Source: Enoplosus armatus
Lineage: Eukaryota > Chordata > Actinopteri > Centrarchiformes > Enoplosidae
NCBI RefSeq assembly: GCF_043641665.1
Contig: NC_092193.1
Coordinates: forward strand, 23,413,883-23,477,882
Direction of reading: 5' to 3'
DNA: 64,000 nucleotides
Within the stretch, counting starts at the first letter, position 1; each line of letters starts with the position of its first letter. Positions 36,244 through 47,711 of the stretch are shown piece by piece. The position numbers and the translations under genes are program-made. Under the pieces are notes generated by a model. That model had not been told where the DNA came from, searched no databases, and saw only the letters and a program-made list of their open reading frames with translations.

Positions 36244-37054
36244 GTAATTAATTCCTCCCCCACTCCCATCCAAAACCAGTCGATTCACCCTTCTACCCTC
36301 TGTTGCCTCCCTTTTCTCCACGACTTACTTTCCTCACCAATGTTTCCACAAAGTCAGTGGTGTCCAGTCTTGTTAGACTTCAGGTTTTCAGTCCTACCAA
36401 ACACCCTCTGACTTCGCTGAAGAACAGCTTCAGTTAGAGAAGGGCAAACCAATCAGAGGAATCCTTTACTGGAGTGGACAGGTGGCAAGTTTTGGAGAGT
36501 TCAGCCACGAGTTCCAGGATGTGCGCAGCCGCCGTCCTGGCAAATTCAGTTATTATTTTTGGATCACATAGGTGTACTAATGTGTACTAGTCTAGCAGGA
36601 ATGACCTATCAAACCTTTAGGATATTCCAATGCCAAATCATTTCAGGGCGCTGGACGTTAACTCCTTTGAAAGTTCCCGGAATGATCTGTAATATACAGT
36701 GAGAGTCATTGCCCTCTATTGTCATTGTCGTGACAATCATTCAGAAAGGTTCCCATGGTTACAACTTGAACAACTTGTTTAGTGTTACTAATAACACGGT
36801 TGATCTGCCCACTGAATGAATATTCAAATTTGCACATATCATGCATATTGATATAAATTTGAGAGCACTTTTACCAAAACATCGTTATTTATGCTATTAA
36901 ATGACATCAAACTGTAATATACATCAGAGATCATTTAAATACCAAACCTGGCAGGTATGATACTTCTAACAAGGTATTCTGGGACCTTTCTTGGCAGCTG
37001 AACATCCAGAGCACTTTAACAATTTTGGCACTGGGACACTCTTGGAGAACTCAA
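36244..37054. other. start of DLGAP1 intron 2
   Basis: Donor GTAATT, then unremarkable AT-rich sequence. In-frame stop at 36409 if unspliced. Confidence 0.7.
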
Positions 37055-37200
37055 TAGAGTTAACGGAATAGAACAGACCTTTATTGTCATTGCGGAACAA
37101 AGAAAAAATTGTTTAGCAACTCTTCTTCGGCAGTGTGCAAACATGCAAGTTCAACAAATAAAAGCAACACAAAATCAATACCTCCTAATCAATGAGTGAC
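37055..37200 (-). mobile_element. LINE 3'-tail type repeat, reversed
   Basis: GAATAGAACAGACCTTTATTGTCATTGC and AAAAAATTG is the reverse of a 3' tail seen on many L2-like fish elements. Only the tail is present. Confidence 0.5.
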
Positions 37201-38047
37201 CATTAAGTTAAGTCAAGAGCTAAAAGCAATGGCCGCTAACCTAACAATTGGTCAAATGTATATTATTCTATTGTTTAAAAGTTGGCACAGTTAGCTTATA
37301 TTGAGCTGAAAGAGAAAAGCAGAAAACAATAGTTTAGTAGTGAAGTATCTTATGTAATGTATATGTATTTCTGTGAGATGGATGATGTGACACAGTTGGG
37401 GACCTACGTTCCTGGGAAGGGGATAAGTCTTCAGTGTGGATCCTTGGCGACTGAGTGTGCGAGATTTGAACTTATATCGGAGCACACAACCACGTGGCTC
37501 CATGTTCGCCAAAACTTAACAGCATTGTCTTCTGCATGATAGCCGTGAAGGTGGCTCAGGGTATGCATTTCACGCTTCTCTCCATCAGCAATTTGCAGCT
37601 TTACAAGACAACCCAGCCAGGGAACCCTCGTGGATCTGCATCCCCGTTTGGTGGGCTGCACTGGGTTCAACAGCTCAGGATCTTTAGTCCCTGTATTGCT
37701 TAGTGTTTGGTTGGAATGACAACTGCAGCTTTACATGGCTAGAAACCATGACTGGATATCACTGGCTAAGGCTGGGGACACACTAGAGCTGGTAATATGA
37801 AGGCGTAGGGCATGATTCAATCTTCACACATCAGACTGCTTTGAGCCATTCTGATCATAGGACCCTGCAGATGGTATAAAGATAAAGTTAGATTTTTTTT
37901 TTTACTATCAATCCCTGCTGTGTCTGTGCTCGGGATCACAGACCATCAGTGGATCTTTGGATGTTGGAAATGTTCCATTAAATGTTTTTAAGGGTTAAAT
38001 CATTGCATTTCATTTAAAATTAAAATTGCAGATATTATGTTATATCC

Positions 38048-38390
38048 ATTAAGGATGCAATTAACAATTATTTTCATTACTGGTTGATCTTTTGGTTTAT
38101 AAAATGTCAGTACACATTGAAAAATTGCCCTTCACAATTTCCTGAAGCCCAAGGTGATGGCATCAAATATCGCCTATTGTTCGACCAATAGTCTAAAACC
38201 AAAGATATTCAGTTTACAATCACATGATGCAAGGAAAGCAACAAATACTCACTCATCAGAAGCTGGAAACAGAGAATGTTAAAAATAATAACTTTAATGA
38301 ACTATCAAAATAGTTGCCAAGGATCTCTTTTGCTGATCGACTAATCAATGAATCAATTAAGCATTTCAGCAAAAGCTATTTGGCAGCTAC
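38048..38390. mobile_element. hAT-type MITE (AACTATTATTTTCATTA family)
   Basis: AAGGATGCAATTAACAATTATTTTC at the left, CACAATTTCCTGAAGCCCAAGG and TATCAAAATAGTTGCC inside, and TCGACTAATCAATGAATCAATT at the right are the landmarks of a very common fish non-autonomous element. The termini are diverged and I see no clean duplication. Confidence 0.7.
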
Positions 38391-38506
38391 AATGGATGGC
38401 TAGCTAATTACAAGAGTAACCAGACCCAAAACGGTGTGGCTCCTCAGGTGTACTGTTGAGAAGCTCCTCCTCTGTCGACTGGAGTTTGGTTGCTGTTTTT
38501 CTCTGA

Positions 38507-38870
38507 CATAGACTGTATATAAAAGATGGCTGACGCGTCTCCACTTCCTCCCGCTGCACAAAAATGAAGGCAAACTCTCCCCCGGATGCGGCCGCTGCCA
38601 TCTTGCATGCTGGTGACGTTGCACCCCCTTTTTATAGCATCAAATAACTAATTAAAAGCAAACGTATAAGAGGAATGAACACTTATCAGCATGATAAGAA
38701 CTCCCTGAAATGACAGAAGCCATCTTTGGGAAACATTTATTTGACGTGTATTTTGATTTTTTTTTGTTTAGTATACTGCAGCCAGCCACCAGGGGGCGAT
38801 CGAGACGTTTTGGCTTCACTTTTGGGGAGCTGTCATGCTGCCCAGCTTCATATACAGTCTGCGTTCTCTG
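38507..38870 (+). mobile_element. TATATAAAGATGG repeat family, copy 2 (most complete)
   Basis: It begins AGACTGTATATAAAAGATGG and ends CTTCATATACAGTCT, so the ends are inverted repeats (AGACTGTATATRAA). Within it are CGCGTCTCCACTTCCTCCC, GCATCAAATAACTAATT, GCATGATAAGAACT and GCAGCCAGCCACC, all shared with 55092-55490. Non-coding MITE. Confidence 0.75.
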
Positions 38871-41800
38871 AACTCTTGTGACCCTCCCATTTTTTTCTTC
38901 CATTGCCTTTTAACTAACTGGTTGCTATTGCTGGCTAAAGTCAATAATTACTACTAGTTCGACTTGCTTATTGTTTCTATGGTGAAGATCTTCAAGAGCT
39001 CTAATGCTAATGCCGGTCATTAAGTTATTAACATTATTTGCATTCCTGACATACAATCACTAAACCAGATGTTTTTTACTCTGCTGCTCTGGTTGGTCAG
39101 TCTGATTTAGCTATATGAATTAAAATGCACACTATGTATATCATATATATTTTATCCATACTATAATTTGTAATGATTAGCTTGTTAAAACAACAATAAC
39201 CCCATGTTGTGGAAAACTAGAGTGCGTATAGTAATAGTGCAACTAACCAGATGAGACGAGAAGCATGATTAACTGTGTAGGTGGCGGTCGACGTTTGTCA
39301 GACTGCTGTGAAAGAAAGTCTGCAGATATTTGATCACATGTAGTCGAGCGGTGACCACAATGCAACACGTTCCCGCTTCTGGTGTAGACAGGAAGTTGAA
39401 AAAGACAAAATCACAGATGGTGACATGACCTGGCAGAGTCTGCGCCATTTCATTAACAGCCAAAGTGCATGGAAAAAGAAAGGGAAACGTGGAAATGAAA
39501 ATTGGAACGTTAGGCTTCACACACAGCAGCAGCATTTTAGGCATTAGCTCTAATATTTCACAGGACCTCCACTATGGAGTTGGACCTGCAGATTTGTGGC
39601 GATTCTGGCAGAAGACAAAGTCGTTTTCTCTTTCAGATTGCCGTCACATTTTTTAGAAAGCAAACTTTACTTCGAAAGATCTGTGTAGCAAAGATCTCCT
39701 GAATAGAAACTGAACAAAACACCAGACCAAAGTCTTCACCAACGTCTGCTGGTACTAAAGTGACGGTATGCTCCAAATGCTATTGGCTGGTCTTGGAGCT
39801 AGGAGCGAGCGCTACGGATAAAATGCATCATCAAGTTAATGAGAGAAACTGCTTAAAAACAGAGTAACCATGTGGACATTTTGGTAAATCCTATTCTAAT
39901 TCCATGTAGTCATAAAGCAGTCATGCACAGTGATTTGGAACATTGCCTGCAAATGGTCGAATACAGTCGGGTATATCGAAGGGATAGAGACCCTGATAGA
40001 AACAGTATACCAAAATCCACCCACACCTGGCTCAAAAGACCAGATCAGATAAAGGGCAGATTTAGCGTTTGGCTTCACCGGCACACAGATTTGGTTACCT
40101 TTGCACATAATAACCGGACTGACAACGATCAGCAGTGGTGTTAAGCAAAAACCTCCAGGCATCCCAGAATTGCCCTCCTAACTTGGGCTAATTCACACCC
40201 CTGGTTCAGTTTGTGCCCAGTGTCATATAAACATGTTGTAGTGCGTCCACAGCCTTAGAGGGAACATTGCTCTCGACCACCAGTCTATTACTCTGATTTC
40301 CCAAGAACCCCCCACCGCCACCTCCCCCCTCTTCTCCACCACTCCTCCCCTCCTGCCTTTTCCTCCACTCACCAACCCACCTCCACCTCCTTTGCTTCCT
40401 CTTGGTTTGGGGGAGCCTCCCTCTTCCTTCTCCTCTTCCTCCTCTTTCCTCCTTTTGAGTTGACGAGAGAAGTAAGTGCAGAGCCAGTAGCAGCCTTACT
40501 CTCTGAATGCTAGGTGATGACATGAACTCATGAAGAACGACATCCTTTCCTGTTTGTAGACCTCATTTTTAATTTAGTAGTGCTTCCCTTCTTGCCTCTC
40601 TGCCAGTTATCTTGCCTTTCCTCACTGTTTTTGTCTTGATGGCTCGTTATTGTGCCGTGCTGTGCCGTGCTGTGCTGTGTCGAGCTAAGTGTTGGGGAGG
40701 TGTTTAACTACATACAGGAAGTAGAGGAGTTTAATTTAATAGGGTGTGAGTTTTACCCATTTTTGCTAAGCTTATTAGCCTTCCCTCTATTAGAGGAGCC
40801 CAAATTGTGTTGTTTAATTGGAGTGAACTCGCAAGAGTGGCCACATGACTTCCAACCAAATTATGAAGAACCACATCCCTGATCAACAGGTAGCGGTAAC
40901 GCGCCAATATATATACGACAGCAATGCGCCAACAAAGACAAGGGACGGGGCTTTTGGAACATTTTTGCCAAATTCTTTGGTAGTTTCAAAATCTTCTCGT
41001 CGGAGCTCCTTGTCATCCTTTGCTTTCTTTGCAGAGTTACTTCTCTCTGAATGTTTTTTGCTTTTCGAACATTTGGCTCATTAGCTAGCATGTGGATCAC
41101 CCAAATGATAACGCACGTAGAGGAATGGCGCATTCATGGGCTGTCATGCCGTCTGAAGTCAGCAAAGCTCACGAAGAGCATCCGACACAACTAACTGTCA
41201 AACTGAAATGACAGCCGAAAGCTAATTTGTAGCGCAACAAGACACACGGAGCGCTGAGTCCTCTTTGGCGTGAACGCTTGACTGATCTCGTCACGTCTAT
41301 TTTAGTAATCTGAACCTCCCAGTTAAACTTTCAGCAATACGGTGCGGTGACAAGTAATTGTTAAGTATGTAGGCTACAGCTGTTATTTCAATATTCCAAT
41401 CCACACTTAACTTATGTGTCTCATCTCTTTGCCAGGTGAGCGCAGTAATCAGGCTGCTGCTCACAACCCGAAATGTTTCCGCCTTCTCAGCGGACATAAC
41501 GCTGTTGCACGTGTCAACTGAATAAACTTACTGATTACAAATGTTTGGATTTTGATTCAGTGCTTCAGATTCAGATCTAATAAAAATGCTATTGAACCCC
41601 AATCCATTGGAGTGAAGGAAAGAAGGGGAAAAAAATAAAAAAAGATCTCAAATCTACAGGATTGCACTTAGATGTAGATTCTATATCTGGGAAATACTGA
41701 GAAGTCAAATGACGCATGTAATTCAATGTGCTCCAGTGCTTAGTAACTAAGTGGCCTCCCCAGCACCTGCTGGTGTTGTGTTTGTTACCTGTACTGTGCT

Positions 41801-42559
41801 GTGTGGTGATGACCTTGTGTTCATGTGTGTGTCTATGGTTGGGAATGTGTGTGCGTAGTTGCACTGTGCAGTACACATGGACGACATGCATCGGAATTAC
41901 CAACACAAGAGTAAACAATTATGTCACAGACTCCTCATATACTGGCTGGGCGATCGCTATCAAAGCACGCTCCAAACACTTTCCTCCGCGTTTACCCGTT
42001 GTCTCGATAAATTCAGCACAACGAACGACCAGGACAACACTTCGTTCCCGTCTACTTTGCCGCTTTTTAAAAAATTTTTTTTTTATCAGCGTTAAGTTCC
42101 TGTCAGTAAACGTCAACACGTTCTGCTCAGGTGTTACGCGTTAAAAGCCTTCCAAGGACTCAAAGGGCATCCAAAAAAAAAAACCCCAGCAAAATTTGTT
42201 TTAAATAGAAAGAAAATAGAGCAATAGACTGGTGAGTATGACATGACTTCACCATGCGAGAGCACAGGTAATTCTACTCCTCTCAATGTTGATTGCATGG
42301 CCTTTATTAGGGACAGGGTCTTTGTCTGAGCTGGTACTCTCACCGAGACGCTGTTTCAACATTTGTGTTTTATTTGGGAATTTGCGACACTAACTGAAAA
42401 GACCCTCACCTCCATGAGGGTATTTGGTTGTCTCTTCATGGAACACTTTTTAGGTTTTTAAAACATCCCTGGTTATTTATCGTCCAGAGGAACTGATGGT
42501 TACCTCTGTGACCCGACTGCATGCTAATACACGAGTATTCTCACCTACAGGATGTAGGC
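38871..42559. other. intron 2, mostly unidentified
   Basis: Contains the polypyrimidine tract at 40305 and a GTGCCGTGCT repeat at 40651-40672. No exon or element otherwise recognised. Confidence 0.5.
40305..40460. repeat. long polypyrimidine tract
   Basis: About 150 bases almost entirely C and T (CCACCTCC, CTCCTCCC, TTCCTCTTCC), with a short GGTTTGGGGGAG break. No splice acceptor followed by a family-like exon is visible after it. Such tracts can form triplex (H-DNA) structures. Confidence 0.8.
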
Positions 42560-42915
42560 TGTTGGGAAGTCTGCCAATGGCTGATTCTCCTCCCCTTCCG
42601 CTATCTGCAGTTTACCATTGCTGCATCCTGGGCTTTAGCGCCGCCCAAGACGATTGTGATTGGTTTAAAGACATACAAACAAGCCAGAACGCCCCCCCAT
42701 TCCAGAATGATGATGGGTTGAGCCAGACCTATCTCCACACTTCGGAGAAAGTGTGCTGTGCGAGGCTAAGGCTGCATCCGGACCATATCCGGCAATTGCG
42801 GCGGTTAACACAGGGTCATGTTGTGAACTTTAACCCCCAATCCAGAAGGTGGCAGTAATGCACTTAAAAGCAAACTGCCTCTGAACAACAAAAGAGAAGA
42901 AGAGGAAGAACTTTA
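42560..42915. mobile_element. probable interspersed repeats
   Basis: GACGATTGTGATTGGTTTAAAGACAT and GAGCCAGACCTATCTCCACA are blocks I associate with a common fish repeat, followed by AGAAGGTGGCAGTAATGCAC...GAACAACAAAAGAGAAGAAGAGG, a second one related to 19470-19690. Boundaries are uncertain. Confidence 0.5.
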
Positions 42916-43809
42916 ACCCCTGACCCCGGTTAGTATGCTGGCTTGTACGAGTGATCGTCTGTCTTTCGGTAAAAGGTAAACAAGGTTCTTCTCGTGGGCG
43001 TCTTCCGGTCTGAATTGGCCAACCGCAGCCTGACGTTGGGTTGTGTTTTCGCCGCGTTTTTTCGGAATCCCCGCGGTTGCTACCACCGCAGCCTAACCGC
43101 ACTACCCTCATTCAAAACGAATGGGAGGACTGGCGTTTTCGCGCAAAGCGCCGGATTTGGTCTGAATGCCGCCTAATACACAAGAGGCATAAACGGGGGC
43201 TATTCAGACCCCAGCTGATGGGACGGATCATCACAGGTGCCGTGTGTGTCAGGATGCAGGAGACCTGAGTGGGCAGGCAACAAGAAATCATTTGGTGGCT
43301 CTGCTTTCTATCAGTCTCAACAAGCAGCAGTGTCTGCATTTATTAAGTAATTCATTCAAAACACTGTTTTGAATGTCCTCTGGAATTTTATAAACGACTC
43401 AATATGTAGTAGCATATTCCACCTTTTTGCGGTGGCCGGTGTTTTTTTGGACAAAAGAGGCTGCTTTTATTGTTAAAAGGTTTCACAGATGAACGTAGCT
43501 TAATCATCGGTGTCCTTAAGGTGTGTTGATCGATTTGTGTAACTCATGCATGGAGTTACATGCAAGAAAACATTCCACCTTAAAAGTTGCAGGTAGCCTT
43601 TGAGCGCACAGTGAATTAAATTAGTTTCTCTCCTGTCCAGAGCTAGCTAACGTTAACTAGTAGAGATGAAAAGGCACCAAATCAACCTCTGAATGCACTG
43701 CAACCTTTCCTCAGAGTGGATGTTTCCAATGTGGCTTCATTTGTTCGGCACAAAGAAAGTAAATTAAATCATTCAAAGCACAAACTACTTGTGTTCATTG
43801 GCTTATACA

Positions 43810-44110
43810 CCCTTTTAGTGCAGACGTCATAATTACGTCACAGTGTTAGCTGGACGCAAACACGAATCAGTGGGCTACATAACCTTCTGAAAACATCCTC
43901 GCTGTGTTGTTGGCTGCCAGAATTGAAGGAGTAATGGCTCCAAATTAAGGTTTTATCACATACGAGCTGCCACTGCCAGTCAAACAAAGTCAAAGACAAC
44001 TACGGTTAAATGCGATAAGACGAAAGGATTGGACTGAGGCGATCGTCAAAAATGCTCGTGTGTTAAAATATTGTCTGTTGTAGGTATGGATACCGTGAAT
44101 TTTAGGAACT
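43810..44110 (+). pseudogene. THAP-domain transposon remnant, copy 1
   Basis: From 43903 the plus strand reads CVVGCQN, a stop, RSNGSKLRFYHI and, after one frameshift, RLNAIRRKDWTEAIVKNARV. This is the order of a THAP zinc finger (CxxxC, then a YR/P-type loop, then the LxAIxRxDW segment), a DNA-binding domain found in P- and Kolobok-type transposases. A homologous copy lies reversed at 60545-60830. The frame is broken twice and no catalytic domain follows, so this is a relic; a processed piece of a THAP host gene is less likely because of the two matching copies and shared non-coding flanks. Confidence 0.7.
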
Positions 44111-45821
44111 CTGAGGAATAGGTGAGTTCTCTCATTACGTTAACTCTTGTAACGCATCAGCTTACTTTGTTAGCCAGTTGTACGGCCAGAGACAAAACTC
44201 ATCTGTTTAAATCTTTGAATTTCAAGTCTTGTAGGCCTACATGACCATTCAGGAAAGATTTATACGCCCTCAGTTTCTTTTACTATACACACTTGGTTTC
44301 TCTGTCAGGTAGGTGTAGCGCTAAATGTCAGCCCATTCCACCGGAGGTAGTCCTGTCAGATCGTCCATCCACTGAGTGAGCGTGTACGGTGTTGGCCAAT
44401 CTGGCGCCGTTGGTTCATGTTGACTTTAACAGAGTGAGTGACCGTGCATATTCAGAGAAACTCGTATTTTCTTCAGCCATTGTTAAAACAACAAGCTAAC
44501 AAAACTTGCTAGCTAGCGTTTAGCTAACGTGTTCAGGGAATTATTCTGCCTCCACCTAAGCTCCGCCCACAAAAAAACCCTGTCATAATATTTTCTCACA
44601 GAAAAGGGGTCTATATTGCTTAATGCCGCGTAACATTCTCAACATTATAGTTGACTAATGTATGTAAACGTGCTGCAGTGGGAGCAGCGGTTACATAACC
44701 TTTGAAAATGAGCACCAACTTAACCACATGCGCATGCATCATAATTGCGCTCCGGTACTTGAACAAATAGCACTTAGACCTCTCGTCACCTCTATTGTTA
44801 AAGCCAGACTATAACTCTTAAATATTAAATAACAATTTTTTTTGTTGAATTCATGAGTTATAAAACAGATTGGTGCTCATTTCAACGCACTCAAGGGTTT
44901 AGTTGCTTCGGTCTTACTTGGTCTGGAACTTATTACTATTACTGAGGCAGCTTGCTGACTTATTATCTCATGCTTTTTATTTGTTGCCACAGTGACCGCA
45001 GCTGTGCAGTCATTTGCTGTTGGGCAAGGAAGTGCGATAAACCCCATTGATAATTTAGTTCAAATGCAACACAGATCATGATTTTGTAGGGATTGTTGCT
45101 GGAGCTGCAGATTAGATTAGTAAACAGCACCGAAAGTGCTTTCAGAGAGAGAGTGTCAGGATCGTTTTTCTGTAAACCTGCAGCACGGAGAAGAAGTCTA
45201 AAACACACACTTAAAAAGAATGCTAATTCAAAAGCTAAGCATGAAAAGGTCAAGGGTAAGCGACGTACATTTCCCTTTCAAACAACGTGGTCTGTTTTTT
45301 GATTGTGGCAAACATCAGCTACAAGCAGCACATCAGAGCTGCTGGATCAAGAGAATCCATTCCCCTTGGCTATATATATATATATATATGTATTCAGTTA
45401 TATATATATATATGTTCAGTTGTCAAATTATCATCTCCAGCATCTCCACAGCAAGCGGCTGGCTGCAATCTTACAGCACCTGTTATTTCAAACGCTGCTG
45501 CCTTAAGCCATCAAAACAGCCAAAGTGTTGCCAAGGAAACAATCCACAGGCTGTAATGTTAAACGCACAGTAAATGCTCTGGACATGCTGTACACCCAAC
45601 GTGACCGTCACACGCGAAGTGACTTATTTTTTTTAACGCGCAGACAGGCGAGAGTGCCGGGTTGGATTGTTCGTCCTCAAAATGCATCTGCGCTAATGAC
45701 GGTTTAAAGCACAGGCAGCAGCGCTCCGCTGTTCCCCAGCCATTACAGCGTACAGTGAATGAGTGTCGAGCGGCAGTGGAAGTGAGGCCTGTGCGTGGGT
45801 GAGAGGCGCTGCTGATGCTAC
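44111..45821. other. intron 2, between THAP remnant and candidate promoter
   Basis: GCTAGCTAACGT-type motifs near 44510, paired TA arrays at 45371 and a CpG-richer segment from 45550 that would be the start of any antisense transcript. Confidence 0.5.
45371..45413. repeat. paired (TA)n tracts
   Basis: Two TA arrays separated by TGTATTCAGT; strongly unwinding sequence in intron 2. Confidence 0.95.
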
Positions 45822-45890
45822 TGCAGCTGGTCCTCTCCCGCATTCTCTTTTTATAGCCAAACTGCTCATTTGTGTCCCTTTGACGTCACA
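45822..45890 (-). promoter_or_regulatory. candidate antisense CRE/TATA promoter inside DLGAP1 intron 2
   Basis: On the minus strand a perfect cAMP response element, TGACGTCA (45881-45888), is followed 25 bases later by GGCTATAAAAAGAG, a textbook TATA box (TATAAAAA, 45855 to 45848). The expected start point is near 45820. The next 250 bases on that strand are richer in G+C and CpG than the surrounding intron. A 94-codon minus-strand frame (45843-45559) starts just after the expected initiation site but resembles no protein I know; a non-coding or 5' UTR product is as likely. CRE sites are typical of activity-regulated neuronal promoters, so regulation of the host gene is an attractive inference but only that. 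The CRE is palindromic and could also serve the plus strand. Confidence 0.4.
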
Positions 45891-46339
45891 CACACACACA
45901 CATTCAAAGAGTAGAGCGAGACACCGAGCCCAGAAGATCTGTTCTGCCTCTTTTCCCTCTGTGATTCATATATAATTAGTCAGAGTGGCGGTGCAACTCT
46001 CCTGCTGTCTGTCTCTGTTATTGTCTGTCAAATTCTCACACTCGCCGGCCTCTCGTCTGAAGGTGGTAAACGCTAACCAGGTTGACACACGGCGCTGGAA
46101 TCGCTCCAGCTGGCACCGACGCACCAAAAGGATGCGGCTAATTCAAAATAATGAGCCGCGGTGGATTGTATACATACCGGCCTTAGTTTTAAGCAACATA
46201 CACAGGCATCATGGAGCTCCATCACATCTTAACATACTATTATTATCATCTCAAAAAGACAAAAGACGGAAGCCCGTGTGCAGGCTTTTTTTTTTTTATA
46301 TATATTTTTTATATATTTATATATATAAAATATAATATA

Positions 46340-46690
46340 CATGCATTCAATGAATTTCTGTGAAGAGGACAACACAATTGTAAGGGTTATTGTAGAAGTG
46401 TATGTCTTTATTTCTTTATTTATTAGAAAGCCAGGCTGCATGGACTATTCAAGCGTATGTATTAATGTGATAATACAGACATAGAATTGTGCAATATCCA
46501 CAGGAAATAGTCTGTTCAGACTTTTAAACAAATTGTTATACGCAACTCCCTGCAGTTACTAAGTTCACTATTTAGGTTCATTGTACAGTTAATTGTTCTG
46601 TGCTGTTATTGTTTTTTTGTGCAATGAATATAATGAAATATATATATAAAGATATAATAAGTCCAGATCACCCAATATGATAATATTATA
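46340..46690 (+). mobile_element. hAT-type repeat, copy related to 51882-52368
   Basis: AAGCCAGGCTGCATGGACTAT, GCAATATCCACAGGAAATAG, TAATTGTTCTGTGCTGTTA and GAATATAATGAAATATATATA occur in the same order and orientation as at 52030-52250. The terminal repeats are not recognisable in this copy. Confidence 0.65.
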
Positions 46691-47088
46691 TAATATATGA
46701 ATTATTGCAGGGACTGTCTCTCTTGGGAAATATCTTACCTCTCTCACGTTCGTTGTATTTGTGAGACATTTTGTTAGTGTCCATGTCAAACTCAGAAAAC
46801 AGTTATTATAAGAAGGCAGTTATTAGCCAATTGCACCAATTAGCCGCCCTCAGACTACAGGCCTCTGCACTTTCTCTTTATTCATTCCTTGTACTCGCTG
46901 TATCGTCATTTTGTTCAGTTCACTTATTTATCTTTGTGCAGATACTGTCAGTAAAACATATCTTAACCCATATAACAAGTCTTTCTCAATTAACAAGCAG
47001 AACCCCCCTCCCCCCGGGGTCAGATGCAGTGCAGACACACATAAACACACACGTTACACACTCTCCTGTGCTCATGTATGACACACTT

Positions 47089-47096
47089 TATATATA
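47089..47096 (+). promoter_or_regulatory. TATA-like element upstream of the alternative exon 3 start
   Basis: TATATATA lies about 250 bases upstream of the ATG at 47341 and 400 bases before the exon 3 acceptor. If used, initiation near 47120 would give a leader with one short upstream open frame (47127, 25 codons). AT-rich runs are common in this intron, so this is weak evidence by itself. Confidence 0.2.
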
Positions 47097-47340
47097 GGTG
47101 GACTGAGCTGACTCTCGGAAAAACAGATGTACGAATTAGCCAGAGAGGAACTTCAGGCCGACCCAAGGCAGACCCATGAACACATACTGTTCCATGCTAA
47201 TTAGCCAACAGACTGTACCCCGGCAAGTGTGAGTGCTGTGTGTGCATGCCATGTGTGTAAAAGAGTGATGGACTAAGGAAAATGCCAGCCATCAGTTTAG
47301 TAGTCCAGTCTGTGTTTTTGGATGCCAGATCTAGCTCTGC

Positions 47341-47496
47341 ATGGGGACCGTTGTTGTGCTGCACGTTAGCTCTGCTGTTATAGGTTCCATGTACCACCAG
47401 GACAGGTTAGTTAGCCAGTTTGGTGGCTTGGACTCGGACAGCGGTGGAGTGGATCCCCCTGACGGTGTTTCTCTGTCCCCTCCGCCCGGTCATCAG
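47341..47496 (+). CDS. possible alternative first coding segment of a short DLGAP1 isoform
   Basis: From the ATG at 47341 the frame is open for 52 codons and runs without a break through the exon 3 acceptor into VPQDEW. A stop (TAG) lies just upstream, and a second in-frame ATG is at 47389 (MYHQDRLVSQFGGLDSDSGG). The residues look coding-like, with several Asp and Gly codons, though the last ten come from the pyrimidine tract of the acceptor. A TATATATA motif sits at 47089-47096, in a plausible place for a local promoter, with a short upstream open frame (ATG 47127). Short GKAP-type isoforms that start just before VPQDEW through alternative 5' exons are known in mammals, but I cannot match this sequence to them. 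Both ATG contexts are weak (T at -3). Treat as a hypothesis. Confidence 0.33.
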
Positions 47497-47711
47497 GTAC
47501 CTCAGGATGAGTGGAGCGGCTTCTCTCCTCTGGGGAAGGAGGACGACATCCCCTGTCGGAGGATGAGGAGCGGCAGCTATGTCAAAGCCATGGCCGAGGA
47601 CGACAGCGGAGACTCCGACGGGAGTCCCAAACCCTCCCCCAAAATCCAGGCACGCAGGGCCAGCTACCTGAAAGCCACACAGCCATCACTGACTGAGATG
47701 ACCACTCTACA
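47497..47711 (+). CDS. dlgap1: DLGAP1 exon 3 (first two GK-binding repeats)
   Basis: The exon runs from the acceptor CATCAG|GTACCT to the donor CTACA|GTAAGA and encodes 71 codons plus two bases. It begins VPQDEWSGFSPLGKEDD, near-identical to the DLGAP1 sequence that follows ...CQYLQ in mammals, and ends TEMTTL. It contains the RRMRSGSYVKAMAEDDSGDSD repeat and ARRASYLKATQPSL, the first two of the five short repeats that bind, when phosphorylated, to the guanylate kinase domain of PSD-95/DLG proteins. The serines in GSY and ASY are retained. Phase in is 0 and phase out is 2; the missing base of the Gln codon is supplied by exon 4. The reading frame is also open upstream of the acceptor to an ATG at 47341 (separate entry). 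Confidence 0.96.

Noticed and set aside
36244..36411. C-terminal extension of exon 2 by reading into the next bases
   Set aside because: A good donor follows ...CHFLQ and the family continues with VPQDEW in exon 3; the extension is intron sequence.
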